Shown here: in pieces, positions 1 through 10,905 of the stretch
Numbering within the stretch: the first letter of the stretch is position 1
Layout: the number at the start of each line of letters is the position of its first letter
Assembly (NCBI RefSeq): GCF_014648575.1
Contig: NZ_BMRJ01000003.1
Span: 186,933 to 223,656, forward strand
Source: Agromyces mediolanus
GTDB lineage: Bacteria; Actinomycetota; Actinomycetes; Actinomycetales; Microbacteriaceae
Length of the DNA: 36,724 nt
Direction of reading: 5' to 3'
The notes under the pieces: generated by a model
The model's database searches: none
Told to the model about the DNA's origin: nothing
The model's input: the letters and a program-made list of their open reading frames with translations, nothing else
Program-made: the position numbers and the translations under genes

Positions 1-1120
1 GCTCGCGACGCTCGTCCTGGCGCACGAAGGCCCACTCGGGGAGCGCCCCCGAACCGAGGTAGGTGTCGAGCAGCCGTGCCATCGCGTGATCGGGATCGAT
101 CTCGAGCGCGCGGTCGAGGTGCGAACCGGCACGGCTCCCCCGCCCGAGGGCCCAGTGCAGCCAGCCGGCGACGCAATGCACCCCCGGCCGGTAGCTCCGT
201 GGCAGGTCGACGAGGAGCCGCTCGACGAATTCGATTCCGGCCTCGACTCGCTTCGTCTCCGGCCTGAGCCTCGTGCGGCCGAGATACAGCTCGGTGACGA
301 ACTCCTCGGATCCTCCCGATGCATCGCGCAGCGACGCGTCGGCCGCATCGTCACCGGTCGGCGAGAAGCCGGCGACGCCCTGGAGCGCGATCTCGCCGAC
401 CGAGGTGCCGAACGCGATCTGCAGCACGATCGCGTCTCGGAACACCGCTGATGCGGAGAGCTCGGCGAACCAGGCCCCCTGCGCCGCGGTCGCCGCCGGC
501 TCGAGCAGCACCCGCTCCACGAGCTCGATCGGATCGATCTGCCCGCCGAGCTCGCGCTGGAGCCACTCGATCGAGCCGTGCTCGCGCAGGGCGACGAGGC
601 GCCGACGCAGCCGAGCAGCTCGAGCGCGGTCCGAGCTCGGCGGAGGCGGTTCCTCGGCGAGCTCGGCGAGCACCGGGAGCTCGGCCGCCGCCGCGTCGAT
701 GAGCTCGAGCTCGCGCCCGCGCACCGGGACCGTCGGATCGACGACGGAGCCCCAGCCGGTCGACGCCACGATGAATCCGTCGCGAACCTCGAAGCCCGCG
801 TCCTCGAGCCGTGCGCTCGCCCGCTCGATCAGGCGCCGTTCGGCTGCGGCCGCCGACCGTGGATACTCGCGGTCGGTGTAGACGGTCACGATCACGCCCT
901 CGGCCTGCTCGATGCGGCACACGGCGCCGACCACGGCCGCCACGAGCACGGGATGATCCGCCATGCGTCGCGGGAGGTCGTGCCGCAGAACCCCGATGAC
1001 GGTGCTGCCGCGGAAGGCCACGCACACGAGCGAACGACGGAGCGAGGTGCCGGCCAGCTGTGGAAGGAGGGCGAGGAACTCGTGTCCGCCGACGGCGCGG
1101 ACGGTGATCTGTTTCGTCAT
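1..1120 (-). CDS. DUF4192 family protein (C-terminus beyond window)
   Basis: I read this frame by hand from an ATG at 1120. It stays open to the window edge, giving about 373 residues. It starts MTKQITVRAVGGHEFLALLP and continues with LVCVAFRGSTVIGVLRHDLP, which resembles the N-terminal part of actinobacterial DUF4192 proteins. The later part has WLHWALGRGSRAGSHLDRAL followed by EIDPDHAMARLLD, a short TPR-like stretch also typical of that family. No biochemical role is established for DUF4192 and none can be inferred here. GAGG lies about 10 nt before the ATG as a modest ribosome site. The gene diverges from the ogt-tag repair pair across 213 bp. The family call is by recollection of sequence style, and the missing C-terminus cannot be checked. 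Confidence 0.75.
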   Translation of the reverse strand, partial: MTKQITVRAVGGHEFLALLPQLAGTSLRRSLVCVAFRGSTVIGVLRHDLPRRMADHPVLVAAVVGAVCRIEQAEGVIVTVYTDREYPRSAAAAERRLIERASARLEDAGFEVRDGFIVASTGWGSVVDPTVPVRGRELELIDAAAAELPVLAELAEEPPPPSSDRARAARLRRRLVALREHGSIEWLQRELGGQIDPIELVERVLLEPAATAAQGAWFAELSASAVFRDAIVLQIAFGTSVGEIALQGVAGFSPTGDDAADASLRDASGGSEEFVTELYLGRTRLRPETKRVEAGIEFVERLLVDLPRSYRPGVHCVAGWLHWALGRGSRAGSHLDRALEIDPDHAMARLLDTYLGSGALPEWAFVRQDERRE

Positions 1121-1321
1121 GCGCCAAAGCCTCTGCGCCGGGCGAGGGGCTCCTCCCCCGCCGAGCAGCTTCTGTGGAGCGCGGGTTCGTACCGCGGAAT
1201 GGGGAGGACGGATGCCTCGATGCTCCGAGACTCGATCCGACGCTTCTCCCCCACATCCGCCGACTTCATGCGCGCTTCCACAGGTGTCCGATTCCCGCGA
1301 GCCGCCGTCGGTGGCCGCAGC

Positions 1322-1327
1322 TACGCT
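1322..1327 (+). promoter_or_regulatory. Candidate -10 box for ogt (leaderless)
   Basis: TACGCT, preceded by AGC, lies exactly 6 nt before the ogt ATG at 1334. At normal -10 to start-site spacing, transcription would begin at or next to the A of the ATG. No convincing -35 is visible. The rest of the DUF4192-ogt spacer shows no other clear signal. Confidence 0.4.
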
Positions 1328-1333
1328 CGAAAC

Positions 1334-1831
1334 ATGAGCAACGTCTTCCTCCTCCGTATCGATTCCCCCATCGGGCGCATCGAGCTCCTCGGCGACGACG
1401 AGCACCTCGTCGCGTTGACGATCGAGGACGCCGACGGCTCGTTGCCCCACGACGACGAGCCCGAGCGTCCGAACCCCGTCCTCGAGCTCGCCCGCGAGCA
1501 GCTGTCCGAGTACTTCGCCGGTACGCGCACCGACTTCGAACTTCCGGTGCGACCTACGGGCGGCAGCGACTTCCAGCGCGCCGTGTGGGCCGAGCTCGCG
1601 CGGTTGCACTGGGGCGAGGCGACCTCGTACGGCGCCCTGGCCCAGGCCGTCGGCCGCCCGGGTTCCGCGCGAGCGATCGGTGGTGCGGTCGGCGCCAACC
1701 CGATCCCGATCGTGATCGGGTGCCATCGGGTGCTGGCCTCCGACGGGCGCATCACCGGCTACTCGGGCGGACAGGGCATCTCCACCAAGCTCTGGCTGCT
1801 CGGGCACGAGCAGATCGGCTTCGCCGCGTGA
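1334..1831 (+). CDS. ogt: Methylated-DNA--protein-cysteine S-methyltransferase
   Basis: This 165-residue protein should repair O6-alkylguanine (and O4-alkylthymine) by irreversible transfer of the alkyl group to its own cysteine. The C-terminal DNA-binding and active-site domain runs from about residue 77 (DFQRAVWAELARLHWGEATSYG) to 155. It includes the helix carrying the arginine finger (GRPGSARAIGGAVGANP) and the cysteine motif IGCHRV, with Cys130 as acceptor. The usual motif is PCHRV, so the proline is replaced by glycine here. The N-terminal 75 residues fit the family's small domain. I chose the ATG at 1334 because the protein then starts SNVFLLRIDSPIGRIELLG, as in homologues. The frame is open further upstream, but that part is not family-like. 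tag overlaps its stop by 4 bp, so the two form a repair operon. Confidence 0.9.
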   Translation: MSNVFLLRIDSPIGRIELLGDDEHLVALTIEDADGSLPHDDEPERPNPVLELAREQLSEYFAGTRTDFELPVRPTGGSDFQRAVWAELARLHWGEATSYGALAQAVGRPGSARAIGGAVGANPIPIVIGCHRVLASDGRITGYSGGQGISTKLWLLGHEQIGFAA

Positions 1832-2433
1832 GCGTTGCACGCCCCGACCTCGTCGTCGGTGACGACGGAATCACCCGCTGCGCCTGGGGCGCGGGCGACG
1901 CCGAGTACTCCCGCTACCACGACGAGGAGTGGGGCACGCCGATGCGAGACCCCGTGCGGCTGTTCGAGAAGCTCTGCCTCGAAGGCTTCCAGGCCGGGCT
2001 CTCGTGGATCACGATCCTGCGACGCCGCCCGGTGTTCCGGGAGGTCTTCCACGGTTTCGATCCCGTCCGAGTCGCCGAGATGGACGAGCACGACGTCGAG
2101 CGACTGCTCGGTGACGCGCGGATCATCAGGCATCGCGGCAAGATCGAGGCCACGATCCAGAACGCTCGAGCGACGCTCGCCCTCGACACCCCGATCGACG
2201 AGCTGCTCTGGTCGTTCGCACCGCCGCCCCGCGACGCGCCGTTCGCGAGCTTCGCCGACGTCCCCGCGACGACGCCCGAGTCGACGGCGATGAGCAAGGA
2301 ACTCCGCCGGCTCGACTTCCGCTTCGTCGGCCCGACGACGATGTACGCGCTCATGCAGGCCGCGGGCATGGTCGACGATCACCTCGCGGGATGCTTCCGT
2401 TCCCCGAGCCAGGCGAGCGAGCCGGGGAGCTGA
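1828..2433 (+). CDS. tag: DNA-3-methyladenine glycosylase I
   Basis: This 201-residue base-excision repair enzyme removes 3-methyladenine from alkylated DNA. The zinc-binding residues of the TagI family are visible: Cys in TRCAWG near residue 20, His in YHDEEWG near 32, and the distal His and Cys in DDHLAGCF near the C-terminus. The family blocks LFEKLCLEGFQAGLSW and FRFVGPTTMYALMQAAG are also present. The start is taken as the GTG at 1828, which overlaps the ogt stop as GTGA and gives a family-length protein. The pairing with ogt puts two direct alkylation-repair activities in one translationally coupled unit. The gene converges with yaaA, whose stop lies 36 bp away. Confidence 0.93.
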   Translation: MSVARPDLVVGDDGITRCAWGAGDAEYSRYHDEEWGTPMRDPVRLFEKLCLEGFQAGLSWITILRRRPVFREVFHGFDPVRVAEMDEHDVERLLGDARIIRHRGKIEATIQNARATLALDTPIDELLWSFAPPPRDAPFASFADVPATTPESTAMSKELRRLDFRFVGPTTMYALMQAAGMVDDHLAGCFRSPSQASEPGS

Positions 2434-2469
2434 TCCGCCGGAAAACGCTGCGGCCCGGACCGCGCGCCG

Positions 2470-3249
2470 CTAGGCCGCGAGCAGCTCCAGCTCGCGCACG
2501 GCCGGCTCTGCGGTCGCGCTCCCGGCCGCGGCGCCGGCGCCGAGGCTGAGCTCGAACCCAGCAGACCGTGCCCAGGCGATCAGCGCGTCGACGTCGTCGA
2601 GGGGCTCCGGACGTGCGGTGAGCAGCGCACGGGTGAACTCCCCCTTCGCGCGCTTGTTGAAATGATTGAGGGCGCGCTTTCGGCCGTCACCGTCGACGGC
2701 GACGACGCGCACGAACACGGAACCGGGCGGTGCCGGGCCGAGTTCGACGTAGCCCTCGGAGCGAAGGTCGACGACGAGCCCGTCATGCGCGGCGAGCGCA
2801 GTTGCGATCGGCTCCCGCCAGAGCTGCTTCAAACGGCGGCCGGGCACCCGTGAATCGTGCGACAGCCGGTACGCAGGGATCGGATCGAGCGCCCCCACGA
2901 GTCCGAACAACGCCGAGTGCACGACGACGTGCCGACCGGCGTAGGCGCGCGCACCGGCGTCGAGACTCGGCGCGTCGAGGGCGTCGTACAGCACGCCCGT
3001 GTAGCGGTCGAGGGCCGGCATCGTCGGCGACGTCGCGAGCCGTCGGTCGTGCTCGACCTCGGCCGCCGAACGCGGTCCGAGCTTCAGGGCGCGCATCGCG
3101 GCATCCTGATCGGCGGCGAGTTCCACCACAGCCGCCACGAGCTCGGCGCGGATCCGCTCGAGCGAGGGGTACGACAGCGCGTCGAGACGAAGCGGCGGCA
3201 GCGCTCCCCCGGTGCGCTTCGTCTCCGAGGGCGGAAGGACGAGCAGCAC
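2470..3249 (-). CDS. yaaA: YaaA family peroxide-stress protein (UPF0246/DUF328)
   Basis: This 259-residue cytoplasmic protein belongs to the YaaA family, whose E. coli member lowers intracellular free iron and limits oxidative damage during peroxide stress. Diagnostic blocks are the N-terminal LLVLPPSETKR, the internal HVVVHSALFGLVGALDPIPAYRLS, DLRSEGYVELGP, and NHFNKRAKGEFTRALL near the C-terminus. The start is the GTG at 3249. It shares one base with the TAG stop of the upstream kinase, and starting there puts LLVLPPSETK at the N-terminus as in the family. It probably shares a transcript with the kinase and may be reached by read-through from the atp operon. Function is assigned from the family only. 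Confidence 0.9.
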   Translation of the reverse strand: MLLVLPPSETKRTGGALPPLRLDALSYPSLERIRAELVAAVVELAADQDAAMRALKLGPRSAAEVEHDRRLATSPTMPALDRYTGVLYDALDAPSLDAGARAYAGRHVVVHSALFGLVGALDPIPAYRLSHDSRVPGRRLKQLWREPIATALAAHDGLVVDLRSEGYVELGPAPPGSVFVRVVAVDGDGRKRALNHFNKRAKGEFTRALLTARPEPLDDVDALIAWARSAGFELSLGAGAAAGSATAEPAVRELELLAA

Positions 3250-3821
3250 TACGAGGCGATGAACGCGAGCACCGCGTCGACGTTCTCGCCGAGGGAGCGG
3301 ACCGAGTCGATCGTCACGCGCGGGAGGGCCGCCGACGGGCCGTTCCAGGCGGCGTAGCCCTCGAGGCTCTGCTCCACGGCGCGCCACGTGGTCTCGTCGA
3401 GGTGCGGGAGATTCCGCTCGCGCTTCTCGAGGCGGGAGCGGTGCACGCCCTCGTCCGAGCAGACGACCTCGATGACCCGGAGCCGGGCGTCGGTGCGCTC
3501 GGCGAGATCGCGCCACTGCAGCCGCGCGGCCTCTGCGGCATTCACCGCGTCGACGATCACGGTGCGGCCGGCTTCGAGCTCCTTGCGCGCGATCTCCTCG
3601 GCGACGAGATACGCGGCGAGGCCGGTGGGCTGATCCGCATCGATGCCGGCACGAAGCACGGCTGACTCGATCGGATCGACCGACACGACGGTGGCGCCGA
3701 GGCGGGCGCCGACGATCTCACCGATCGTCGACTTCCCCGCGCCCGGCAGCCCCGCCATGACGATGAGCTGGGTGACCGCGAGGTCACCGAACTGGCGGTC
3801 GAACGGCTGCTCCCCAGGCAT
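3249..3821 (-). CDS. P-loop (AAA-type) small kinase
   Basis: This 190-residue protein has a Walker A motif, GLPGAGKST, at about residues 24-32, inside LIVMAGLPGAGKSTIGE. It is followed by the strand TVVSVDPIE and a second acidic strand TVIVDAVNA near residue 89, then an Arg-rich lid region (SRLEKRERNLPHLDE). This layout is that of the zeta-toxin/PNK-like small kinases usually annotated only as AAA family ATPase. The substrate cannot be told from sequence. AGAAGGAG lies 7 nt before the ATG, a strong ribosome site. It lies 31 bp beyond the atpC stop with no obvious terminator between, and it is followed by yaaA with a one-base overlap. Confidence 0.8.
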   Translation of the reverse strand: MPGEQPFDRQFGDLAVTQLIVMAGLPGAGKSTIGEIVGARLGATVVSVDPIESAVLRAGIDADQPTGLAAYLVAEEIARKELEAGRTVIVDAVNAAEAARLQWRDLAERTDARLRVIEVVCSDEGVHRSRLEKRERNLPHLDETTWRAVEQSLEGYAAWNGPSAALPRVTIDSVRSLGENVDAVLAFIAS

Positions 3822-3852
3822 CCGCGAACTCCTTCTCAGCTGGGTGGATCGC

Positions 3853-4113
3853 TCAGACGAGCGCGGCGCGAGACGCCACGATCTGAACCGAGTTCTGCTG
3901 CACCGAGAGGAAGCCCTCCTCCGCGTTCGCGGTGAGCTTCTCCCCTCCGTCCAGCGTCACGCGGACCTCGCCGCCGGCGAGGATCGCGAGCATGGGCTCG
4001 TGACCCGGCAGGATGCCGATCTCGCCTTCGACGGTCTTCGCGACCACCATCGCCGCCTCGCCCGACCAGACTTCCTGGTCGGCCGAGACGACGCTCACGT
4101 TGAGGGCGGCCAT
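3853..4113 (-). CDS. atpC: F1Fo ATP synthase subunit epsilon
   Basis: This 86-residue subunit belongs to the F1 central stalk and modulates ATP hydrolysis. The N-terminal beta-barrel is clear: LNVSVVSADQEVWSGEA, then GEIGILPGHEPMLAIL and GGEVRVTL. The protein ends soon after the barrel (FLSVQQNSVQIVASRAALV), so the long C-terminal two-helix domain seen in E. coli is missing. This short form is common in actinobacteria. The start is the ATG at 4113, 2 bp after the atpD stop, with AGAAGGAG at the end of atpD as ribosome site. An upstream in-frame start would run into atpD and is not needed. It is the last gene of the atp operon proper. Confidence 0.93.
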   Translation of the reverse strand: MAALNVSVVSADQEVWSGEAAMVVAKTVEGEIGILPGHEPMLAILAGGEVRVTLDGGEKLTANAEEGFLSVQQNSVQIVASRAALV

Positions 4114-4115
4114 GA

Positions 4116-6489
<2,374 letters not shown>

Positions 6490-6533
6490 GTCTCTCCTGT
6501 ATCCCTGGTGACCTGGCTAGATCGCCGGATGCC

Positions 6534-8174
6534 TCAGCGGCGACCCTTGACGATCTTCTCCTGGTTGACGTCTTCCTCGGCGATAGCCTCGAACTGCTCG
6601 CTGCCGACCGAGGCGAGGGGCTTGCCCTCACCGGTCTGGAACTCGCTCTTGAAGGTCGAGATCGCCGACTCGAGCTTGGCGATGGTCTCGTCCTCGAGCT
6701 TGTTGGACTCGCGGAGCACCGTGAGGGCGTCCGAGTTGCGGCGCAGGTAGTCGAGGAACTCCGACTCGAAGCGCAGGATGTCCTCGACCGGGACCTCGTC
6801 CAGGTGGCCCTTGGTGCCGGCCCAGATCGAGACGACCTGGTCCTCGACGGGGTACGGCGAGTACTGCGGCTGCTTCAGCAGCTCGGTCAGGCGCGCACCG
6901 CGGGCGAGCTGACGACGGCTCGCCGCGTCGAGGTCGGACGCGAACATCGCGAAGGCCTCGAGCGAGCGGTACTGGGCCAGCTCGAGCTTGAGCGTGCCGG
7001 AGACCGACTTGATCGACTTGACCTGCGCGTCACCGCCGACTCGCGAGACCGAGATGCCCACGTCGACCGCCGGACGCTGGTTCGCGTTGAAGAGGTCGGA
7101 CTGCAGGAAGATCTGGCCGTCGGTGATCGAGATCACGTTGGTCGGGATGTACGCCGAGACGTCGTTCGCCTTGGTCTCGATGATCGGCAGACCGGTCATC
7201 GAGCCGGCGCCGAGCTCGTCGGAGAGCTTGGCGCAACGCTCGAGCAGGCGCGAGTGCAGGTAGAACACGTCGCCCGGGTAGGCCTCGCGGCCCGGCGGAC
7301 GGCGGAGGAGGAGCGACACGGCGCGGTAGGCCTCGGCCTGCTTCGACAGGTCGTCGAACACGATGAGGACGTGCTTGCCGGCGTACATCCACTGCTGGCC
7401 GATGGCCGAGCCGGTGTACGGCGCGAGGTACTTGAAGCCCGCCGGGTCGGAGGCCGGCGCGGCGACGATGGTGGTGTACTCCATCGCGCCGGCGTCCTCG
7501 AGGGCGCCCTTCACGCTCGCGATGGTCGAGCCCTTCTGGCCGATCGCGACGTAGATGCAGCGGACCTGCTTGGTCGGGTCGCCCGACTCCCAGTTCGCCT
7601 TCTGATTGATGATCGTGTCGATCGCGATGGCGGTCTTGCCGGTCTGGCGGTCGCCGATGATCAGCTGGCGCTGGCCGCGGCCGACGGGGATCATGGCGTC
7701 GATCGCCTTGATGCCGGTCTGCATCGGCTCGTGCACGCTCTTGCGCTGCATGACGCCGGGCGCCTGGAGCTCGAGGGCGCGACGGCCCTCGATGCCCGTG
7801 ATCTCGCCGAGGCCGTCGATCGGGTTGCCGAGCGGGTCGACGACGCGGCCGAGGAAGCCCTCGCCCACCGGGACGGAGAGGACCTCGCCCGTGCGGGTGA
7901 CCTCCATGCCCTCCTCGATGCCGGTGAACTCGCCGAGCACGACGACACCGATCTCGTCCTCGTCGAGGTTCTGCGCCAGACCCAGGGTGCCGTCGGCGAA
8001 GCGGACGAGCTCGTTCGCCATGACCGAGGGCAGGCCCTCGACGTGGGCGATGCCGTCGGCCGCGTCGGTCACGTACCCGACCTCGGTCTTCTGCGCCGCG
8101 CCAGGCTCGTACGCCTGAGCGAACTCCGAGAGAGCCGAACGGATCTCATCGGGGCTGATGGAGAGTTCTGCCAT
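6534..8174 (-). CDS. atpA: F1Fo ATP synthase subunit alpha
   Basis: This 546-residue non-catalytic nucleotide-binding subunit of F1 has the P-loop GDRQTGKT at about residues 174-181. It is preceded by [18 protein letters not shown] and followed later by [12 protein letters not shown] and the [17 protein letters not shown] block. The N-terminus ([15 protein letters not shown]) matches the part that contacts delta. A C-terminal extension of about 30 residues beyond the E. coli end is usual in actinobacteria. The ribosome site is purine-rich, AGGAAAAGGAAAAGG, just before the ATG. The 87-bp gap to atpH is the longest within the operon and holds a 16-bp palindrome. Confidence 0.97.
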   Translation of the reverse strand: MAELSISPDEIRSALSEFAQAYEPGAAQKTEVGYVTDAADGIAHVEGLPSVMANELVRFADGTLGLAQNLDEDEIGVVVLGEFTGIEEGMEVTRTGEVLSVPVGEGFLGRVVDPLGNPIDGLGEITGIEGRRALELQAPGVMQRKSVHEPMQTGIKAIDAMIPVGRGQRQLIIGDRQTGKTAIAIDTIINQKANWESGDPTKQVRCIYVAIGQKGSTIASVKGALEDAGAMEYTTIVAAPASDPAGFKYLAPYTGSAIGQQWMYAGKHVLIVFDDLSKQAEAYRAVSLLLRRPPGREAYPGDVFYLHSRLLERCAKLSDELGAGSMTGLPIIETKANDVSAYIPTNVISITDGQIFLQSDLFNANQRPAVDVGISVSRVGGDAQVKSIKSVSGTLKLELAQYRSLEAFAMFASDLDAASRRQLARGARLTELLKQPQYSPYPVEDQVVSIWAGTKGHLDEVPVEDILRFESEFLDYLRRNSDALTVLRESNKLEDETIAKLESAISTFKSEFQTGEGKPLASVGSEQFEAIAEEDVNQEKIVKGRR

Positions 8175-8199
8175 TGCCTTTTCCTTTTCCTGGGCTGGC

Positions 8200-8215
8200 C
8201 TGTACCGCGGTACAG
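8200..8215. repeat. 16-bp perfect palindrome upstream of atpA
   Basis: CTGTACCGCGGTACAG reads the same on both strands. In the minus-strand atp mRNA it can fold into a 6-bp stem with a CGCG loop, directly upstream of the purine-rich atpA ribosome site. It sits in the longest spacer of the operon, which suggests a role in RNA processing or translation, but that is inference. Confidence 0.75.
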
Positions 8216-8261
8216 CTACTGATGTGTCGCGGCGCGGGACGCCGGTCGTTGTCGTCCGGCG

Positions 8262-9053
8262 TCAGCCGGCAAGCTTCTGCCGCAGCTCGTTGAGGCGGCT
8301 GGCGACGCTGCCGTCGATGACCTCGTCGCCGATCTGCACGCGGACTCCGCCGACGACGGCGGGGTCGACGATGGTGTCGAAGCGGATGGCACGGCCGGCC
8401 TGTGCGGCGAGGCCGCGCTCGAGCCGGGCGAGCTGCTCGGCGGTGAGCGGGACGGCGGTCGTCACGGTCGCGACCTCGAAGCCGCGCTCGTCGGCGACCA
8501 CGGACGCGGCGCCCCGGAGCATCTCGCCGATGCGGCGGCCGCGGGGCTGCTGCACCAGGTGACGCACGATGGCGACCGTGGCGGGCGAGGCCTTGCCGCT
8601 GAGCAGACGGTCGACGAGCGCCGCCTTCGGCTCGGGGCCGCCGAGCTTCGAGCCGAGCGCGAGCTCGAGCTCGGAGTCGCCGGCGACCGTGCGGTCGAAG
8701 GCGAACAGCTCGGCGTCGACCTCGGCGTCGCCGGACGCACGGGCTGCGACCCGGATGCCGAGCTCCTCGGCACCCGCCAGGAAGTCCGCGGCGCTCGACC
8801 AGCGGCTCGACGCGGCGCTCACGAGGAGCGAGGCCGCGCCGGCCGAGATCTTGCCGCCGAAGACCGACTCGACGAGCGCGCGCTTCTGCGCGGCATCCGC
8901 CTCGTTGTCGGTGAGTGCGGTGCGCAGCTGCGGCGTGGCACCGATCACGCGAACGGCGGCGAGCAGTTCGCTCGCGACCGACAGCTCGGCCGGGCCGAGC
9001 GCACCGAGTGCGGTGCGCGTGGCGGCCAGGGCCTGGGTCGTGGCGCTCCCCAT
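8262..9053 (-). CDS. atpH: F1Fo ATP synthase subunit delta
   Basis: This 263-residue subunit links the peripheral stalk b-subunits to the top of F1. The C-terminal half holds the OSCP/delta domain: VADERGFEVATVTTAVPLT, LAAQAGRAIRFDTIVDPAVV and GGVRVQIGDEVIDGSVASRL are its conserved sheet and helix. It is much longer than E. coli delta (about 177 residues), because the N-terminal six-helix region is expanded and Ala-rich, as is usual in actinobacteria. The start is the ATG at 9053, 3 bp after the atpF stop, with GGAGGGAAG inside the end of atpF as ribosome site, so it is likely coupled to atpF. Confidence 0.94.
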   Translation of the reverse strand: MGSATTQALAATRTALGALGPAELSVASELLAAVRVIGATPQLRTALTDNEADAAQKRALVESVFGGKISAGAASLLVSAASSRWSSAADFLAGAEELGIRVAARASGDAEVDAELFAFDRTVAGDSELELALGSKLGGPEPKAALVDRLLSGKASPATVAIVRHLVQQPRGRRIGEMLRGAASVVADERGFEVATVTTAVPLTAEQLARLERGLAAQAGRAIRFDTIVDPAVVGGVRVQIGDEVIDGSVASRLNELRQKLAG

Positions 9054-9056
9054 GGG

Positions 9057-9617
9057 CTAGTTCTTCCCTCCGGCGGTGGCCGTGTCGGCCTCGAGATCGG
9101 CGAGGAAGCGGTCGACGACCGCCTTCGCCTTCGCGTCGTCGGACAGCGTCTCGCCGACCACGCCCGAGGCGAGGTCGATGGCGATGGTGCCGACCTCGCT
9201 GCGCAGCGAGACGAGCGCGGACTGGCGCTCGGCCTCGATCTGCGCCTGCGCGCTCGCGGTGACGCGAGCGGCCTCGGCGACCGCGGTGTCCTTGGCCTCG
9301 GCGACGATCTGCTTGCCGTCCTCGCGGGCGGTCTCGCGGATACGACCGGCTTCGGCGCGCGCGTCGGCGAGCTGAGCGGTGTACTCCTCGAGGGCCGCTT
9401 CGGCCTTGCGCTGAGCCTCATCGGCCTTCGCGATGTTGCCTTCGATGGCCTCGGCGCGCTCGTCGAGCATCTTCTGGACGCGCGGCAGCACGTACTTCCA
9501 GAAGAAGACGAGGATGATGACGAAGCAGACGGACGACCAGATGATGTCGTACCACTCCGGGATCACCGGGTTCTGCGTCGACTCCTCCGTCGCAGCCTTG
9601 AGTACTGCGTGAAGCAC
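9057..9617 (-). CDS. atpF: F1Fo ATP synthase subunit b
   Basis: This 186-residue peripheral-stalk subunit has a single N-terminal membrane helix, about residues 24-45 (YDIIWSSVCFVIILVFFWKYVLP). A long charged coiled coil follows, starting VQKMLDERAEAIEGNIAKAD and rich in Ala, Glu and Arg to about residue 140, then the delta-binding end. The start is a GTG at 9617, with a near-perfect AGGAGG 5 nt upstream. It sits between atpE and atpH in the standard order, and its stop is 3 bp from the atpH start. Confidence 0.95.
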   Translation of the reverse strand: MLHAVLKAATEESTQNPVIPEWYDIIWSSVCFVIILVFFWKYVLPRVQKMLDERAEAIEGNIAKADEAQRKAEAALEEYTAQLADARAEAGRIRETAREDGKQIVAEAKDTAVAEAARVTASAQAQIEAERQSALVSLRSEVGTIAIDLASGVVGETLSDDAKAKAVVDRFLADLEADTATAGGKN

Positions 9618-9647
9618 AGTGGCCTCCTAACTCGCTGCGGAAGGGGA

Positions 9648-9929
<282 letters not shown>

Positions 9930-10793
9930 TCAGTGCTCTTCCGCGACCGCGAGCTGGATGTAGACCGCGGTGAGAAGAGCGAAGACGTATGCCTGCAGCA
10001 CGGCGACGAGGATCTCGAAGAGGGTGAACGCCAGGCCGAAGGCGAGGCTGCCCACGCCCAGGAGCTTGAACAGCCCGGGCGCCGTGAAGAAGAAGAACTG
10101 CGTGGCCGAGAAGAAGAGCACGAGCAGGAGGTGGCCGACGATCAGGTTCATCATGAGTCGCAGCGTCAGCGTGACGGGACGGATGATGAAGGTCGAGATG
10201 AACTCGATCGGCGTGACGATGATGTACACCGGCCACGGGACACCCGCGGGGAAGAGCGCGTTCTTGAAGAAGTTCTTCGGGCTCTTGCGCACACCGGCGT
10301 AGATGAAGGTGATGTACGAGACGATCGCGAGGACCAGCGGCACGCCGATGACGGAGGTGCCGGCGATGTTCAGGAACGGGATGATGCCCGTGATGTTCAT
10401 GAACAGCACCATGAAGAACATGGTGGTGAGGATCGGCAGGAAGCGCTTGCCGTCCTTCTTGCCGAGGAGATCTTCGGCGATGTTCACGCGGACGACGTCG
10501 AGGCCCATCTCGACGACGCTCTGGAAGCGACCGGGGACGACGCGCATGCGCCGGGTGCCGAGCCAGAAGAGCAGGAGGAGCGCGGCGACGGCGACGAAGC
10601 GCACCAGCATGATGCGGTTGATCTCGAAGGGCGTGTCCTCGAACAGGAGCGGGCCCGGGAAGAATTCGCCGATCGACGGGCCGTGGAATTCACCATCATC
10701 GGTTGACATCGGAACCAGCAGGTTCACAGCGTGTGCTAGCAGCGCGTTCTCCTGTTTCGGGGCGTGGAGCGGGGCTCTCGCGACGACGAACAT
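9930..10793 (-). CDS. atpB: F1Fo ATP synthase subunit a (start uncertain)
   Basis: This membrane subunit provides the proton half-channels. Several hydrophobic helices are present. The fourth-helix block TLTLRLMMNLIVGHLLL carries the essential Arg, and the C-terminal EILVAVLQAYVFALLTAVYI is the conserved last helix. The longest frame starts with the ATG at 10793 (287 residues). That ATG lies only 4 nt after a strong hairpin and has no ribosome site. A GTG at 10727 (265 residues) or ATG at 10709 (259 residues) gives a more family-like length. AGGAG lies 21 nt before the GTG, and 6 nt before an in-frame CTG. The identity is certain, but the start is not. Confidence 0.93.
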   Translation of the reverse strand: MFVVARAPLHAPKQENALLAHAVNLLVPMSTDDGEFHGPSIGEFFPGPLLFEDTPFEINRIMLVRFVAVAALLLLFWLGTRRMRVVPGRFQSVVEMGLDVVRVNIAEDLLGKKDGKRFLPILTTMFFMVLFMNITGIIPFLNIAGTSVIGVPLVLAIVSYITFIYAGVRKSPKNFFKNALFPAGVPWPVYIIVTPIEFISTFIIRPVTLTLRLMMNLIVGHLLLVLFFSATQFFFFTAPGLFKLLGVGSLAFGLAFTLFEILVAVLQAYVFALLTAVYIQLAVAEEH

Positions 10794-10797
10794 CGGA

Positions 10798-10833
10798 TAC
10801 GGTTTCGCACACGCGCGAGCGGCGCAAACCGTA
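10798..10833 (-). promoter_or_regulatory. Hairpin in the atp operon leader
   Basis: Arms TACGGTTT and AAACCGTA form 8 bp. They continue as CGC/GCG with one bulged C, closing an 11-13 nt loop. On the minus-strand transcript it lies near the predicted 5' end and just before the longest possible atpB start. It could act as an RNA stabiliser, an attenuator, or a weak terminator for the AtpI-like gene. No U tract follows. Confidence 0.55.
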
Positions 10834-10847
10834 GGGGATCGCCGTCT

Positions 10848-10877
10848 ACTCTAGCAATACTTCTACATCGAGACGAA
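10848..10877 (-). promoter_or_regulatory. Candidate atp operon promoter
   Basis: On the minus strand TTCGTC (10877-10872) is followed after 18 bp by TGC-TAGAGT, an extended -10 (TAGAGT at 10853-10848). The segment is locally AT-richer than its surroundings and sits in the 112-bp gap between the AtpI-like gene and atpB. The predicted start near 10841 would place the 10798-10833 hairpin at the 5' end of the atp mRNA. Confidence 0.4.
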
Positions 10878-10905
10878 TTCGCCGTGGCCGGGAGTTTCGC
10901 CGGGA

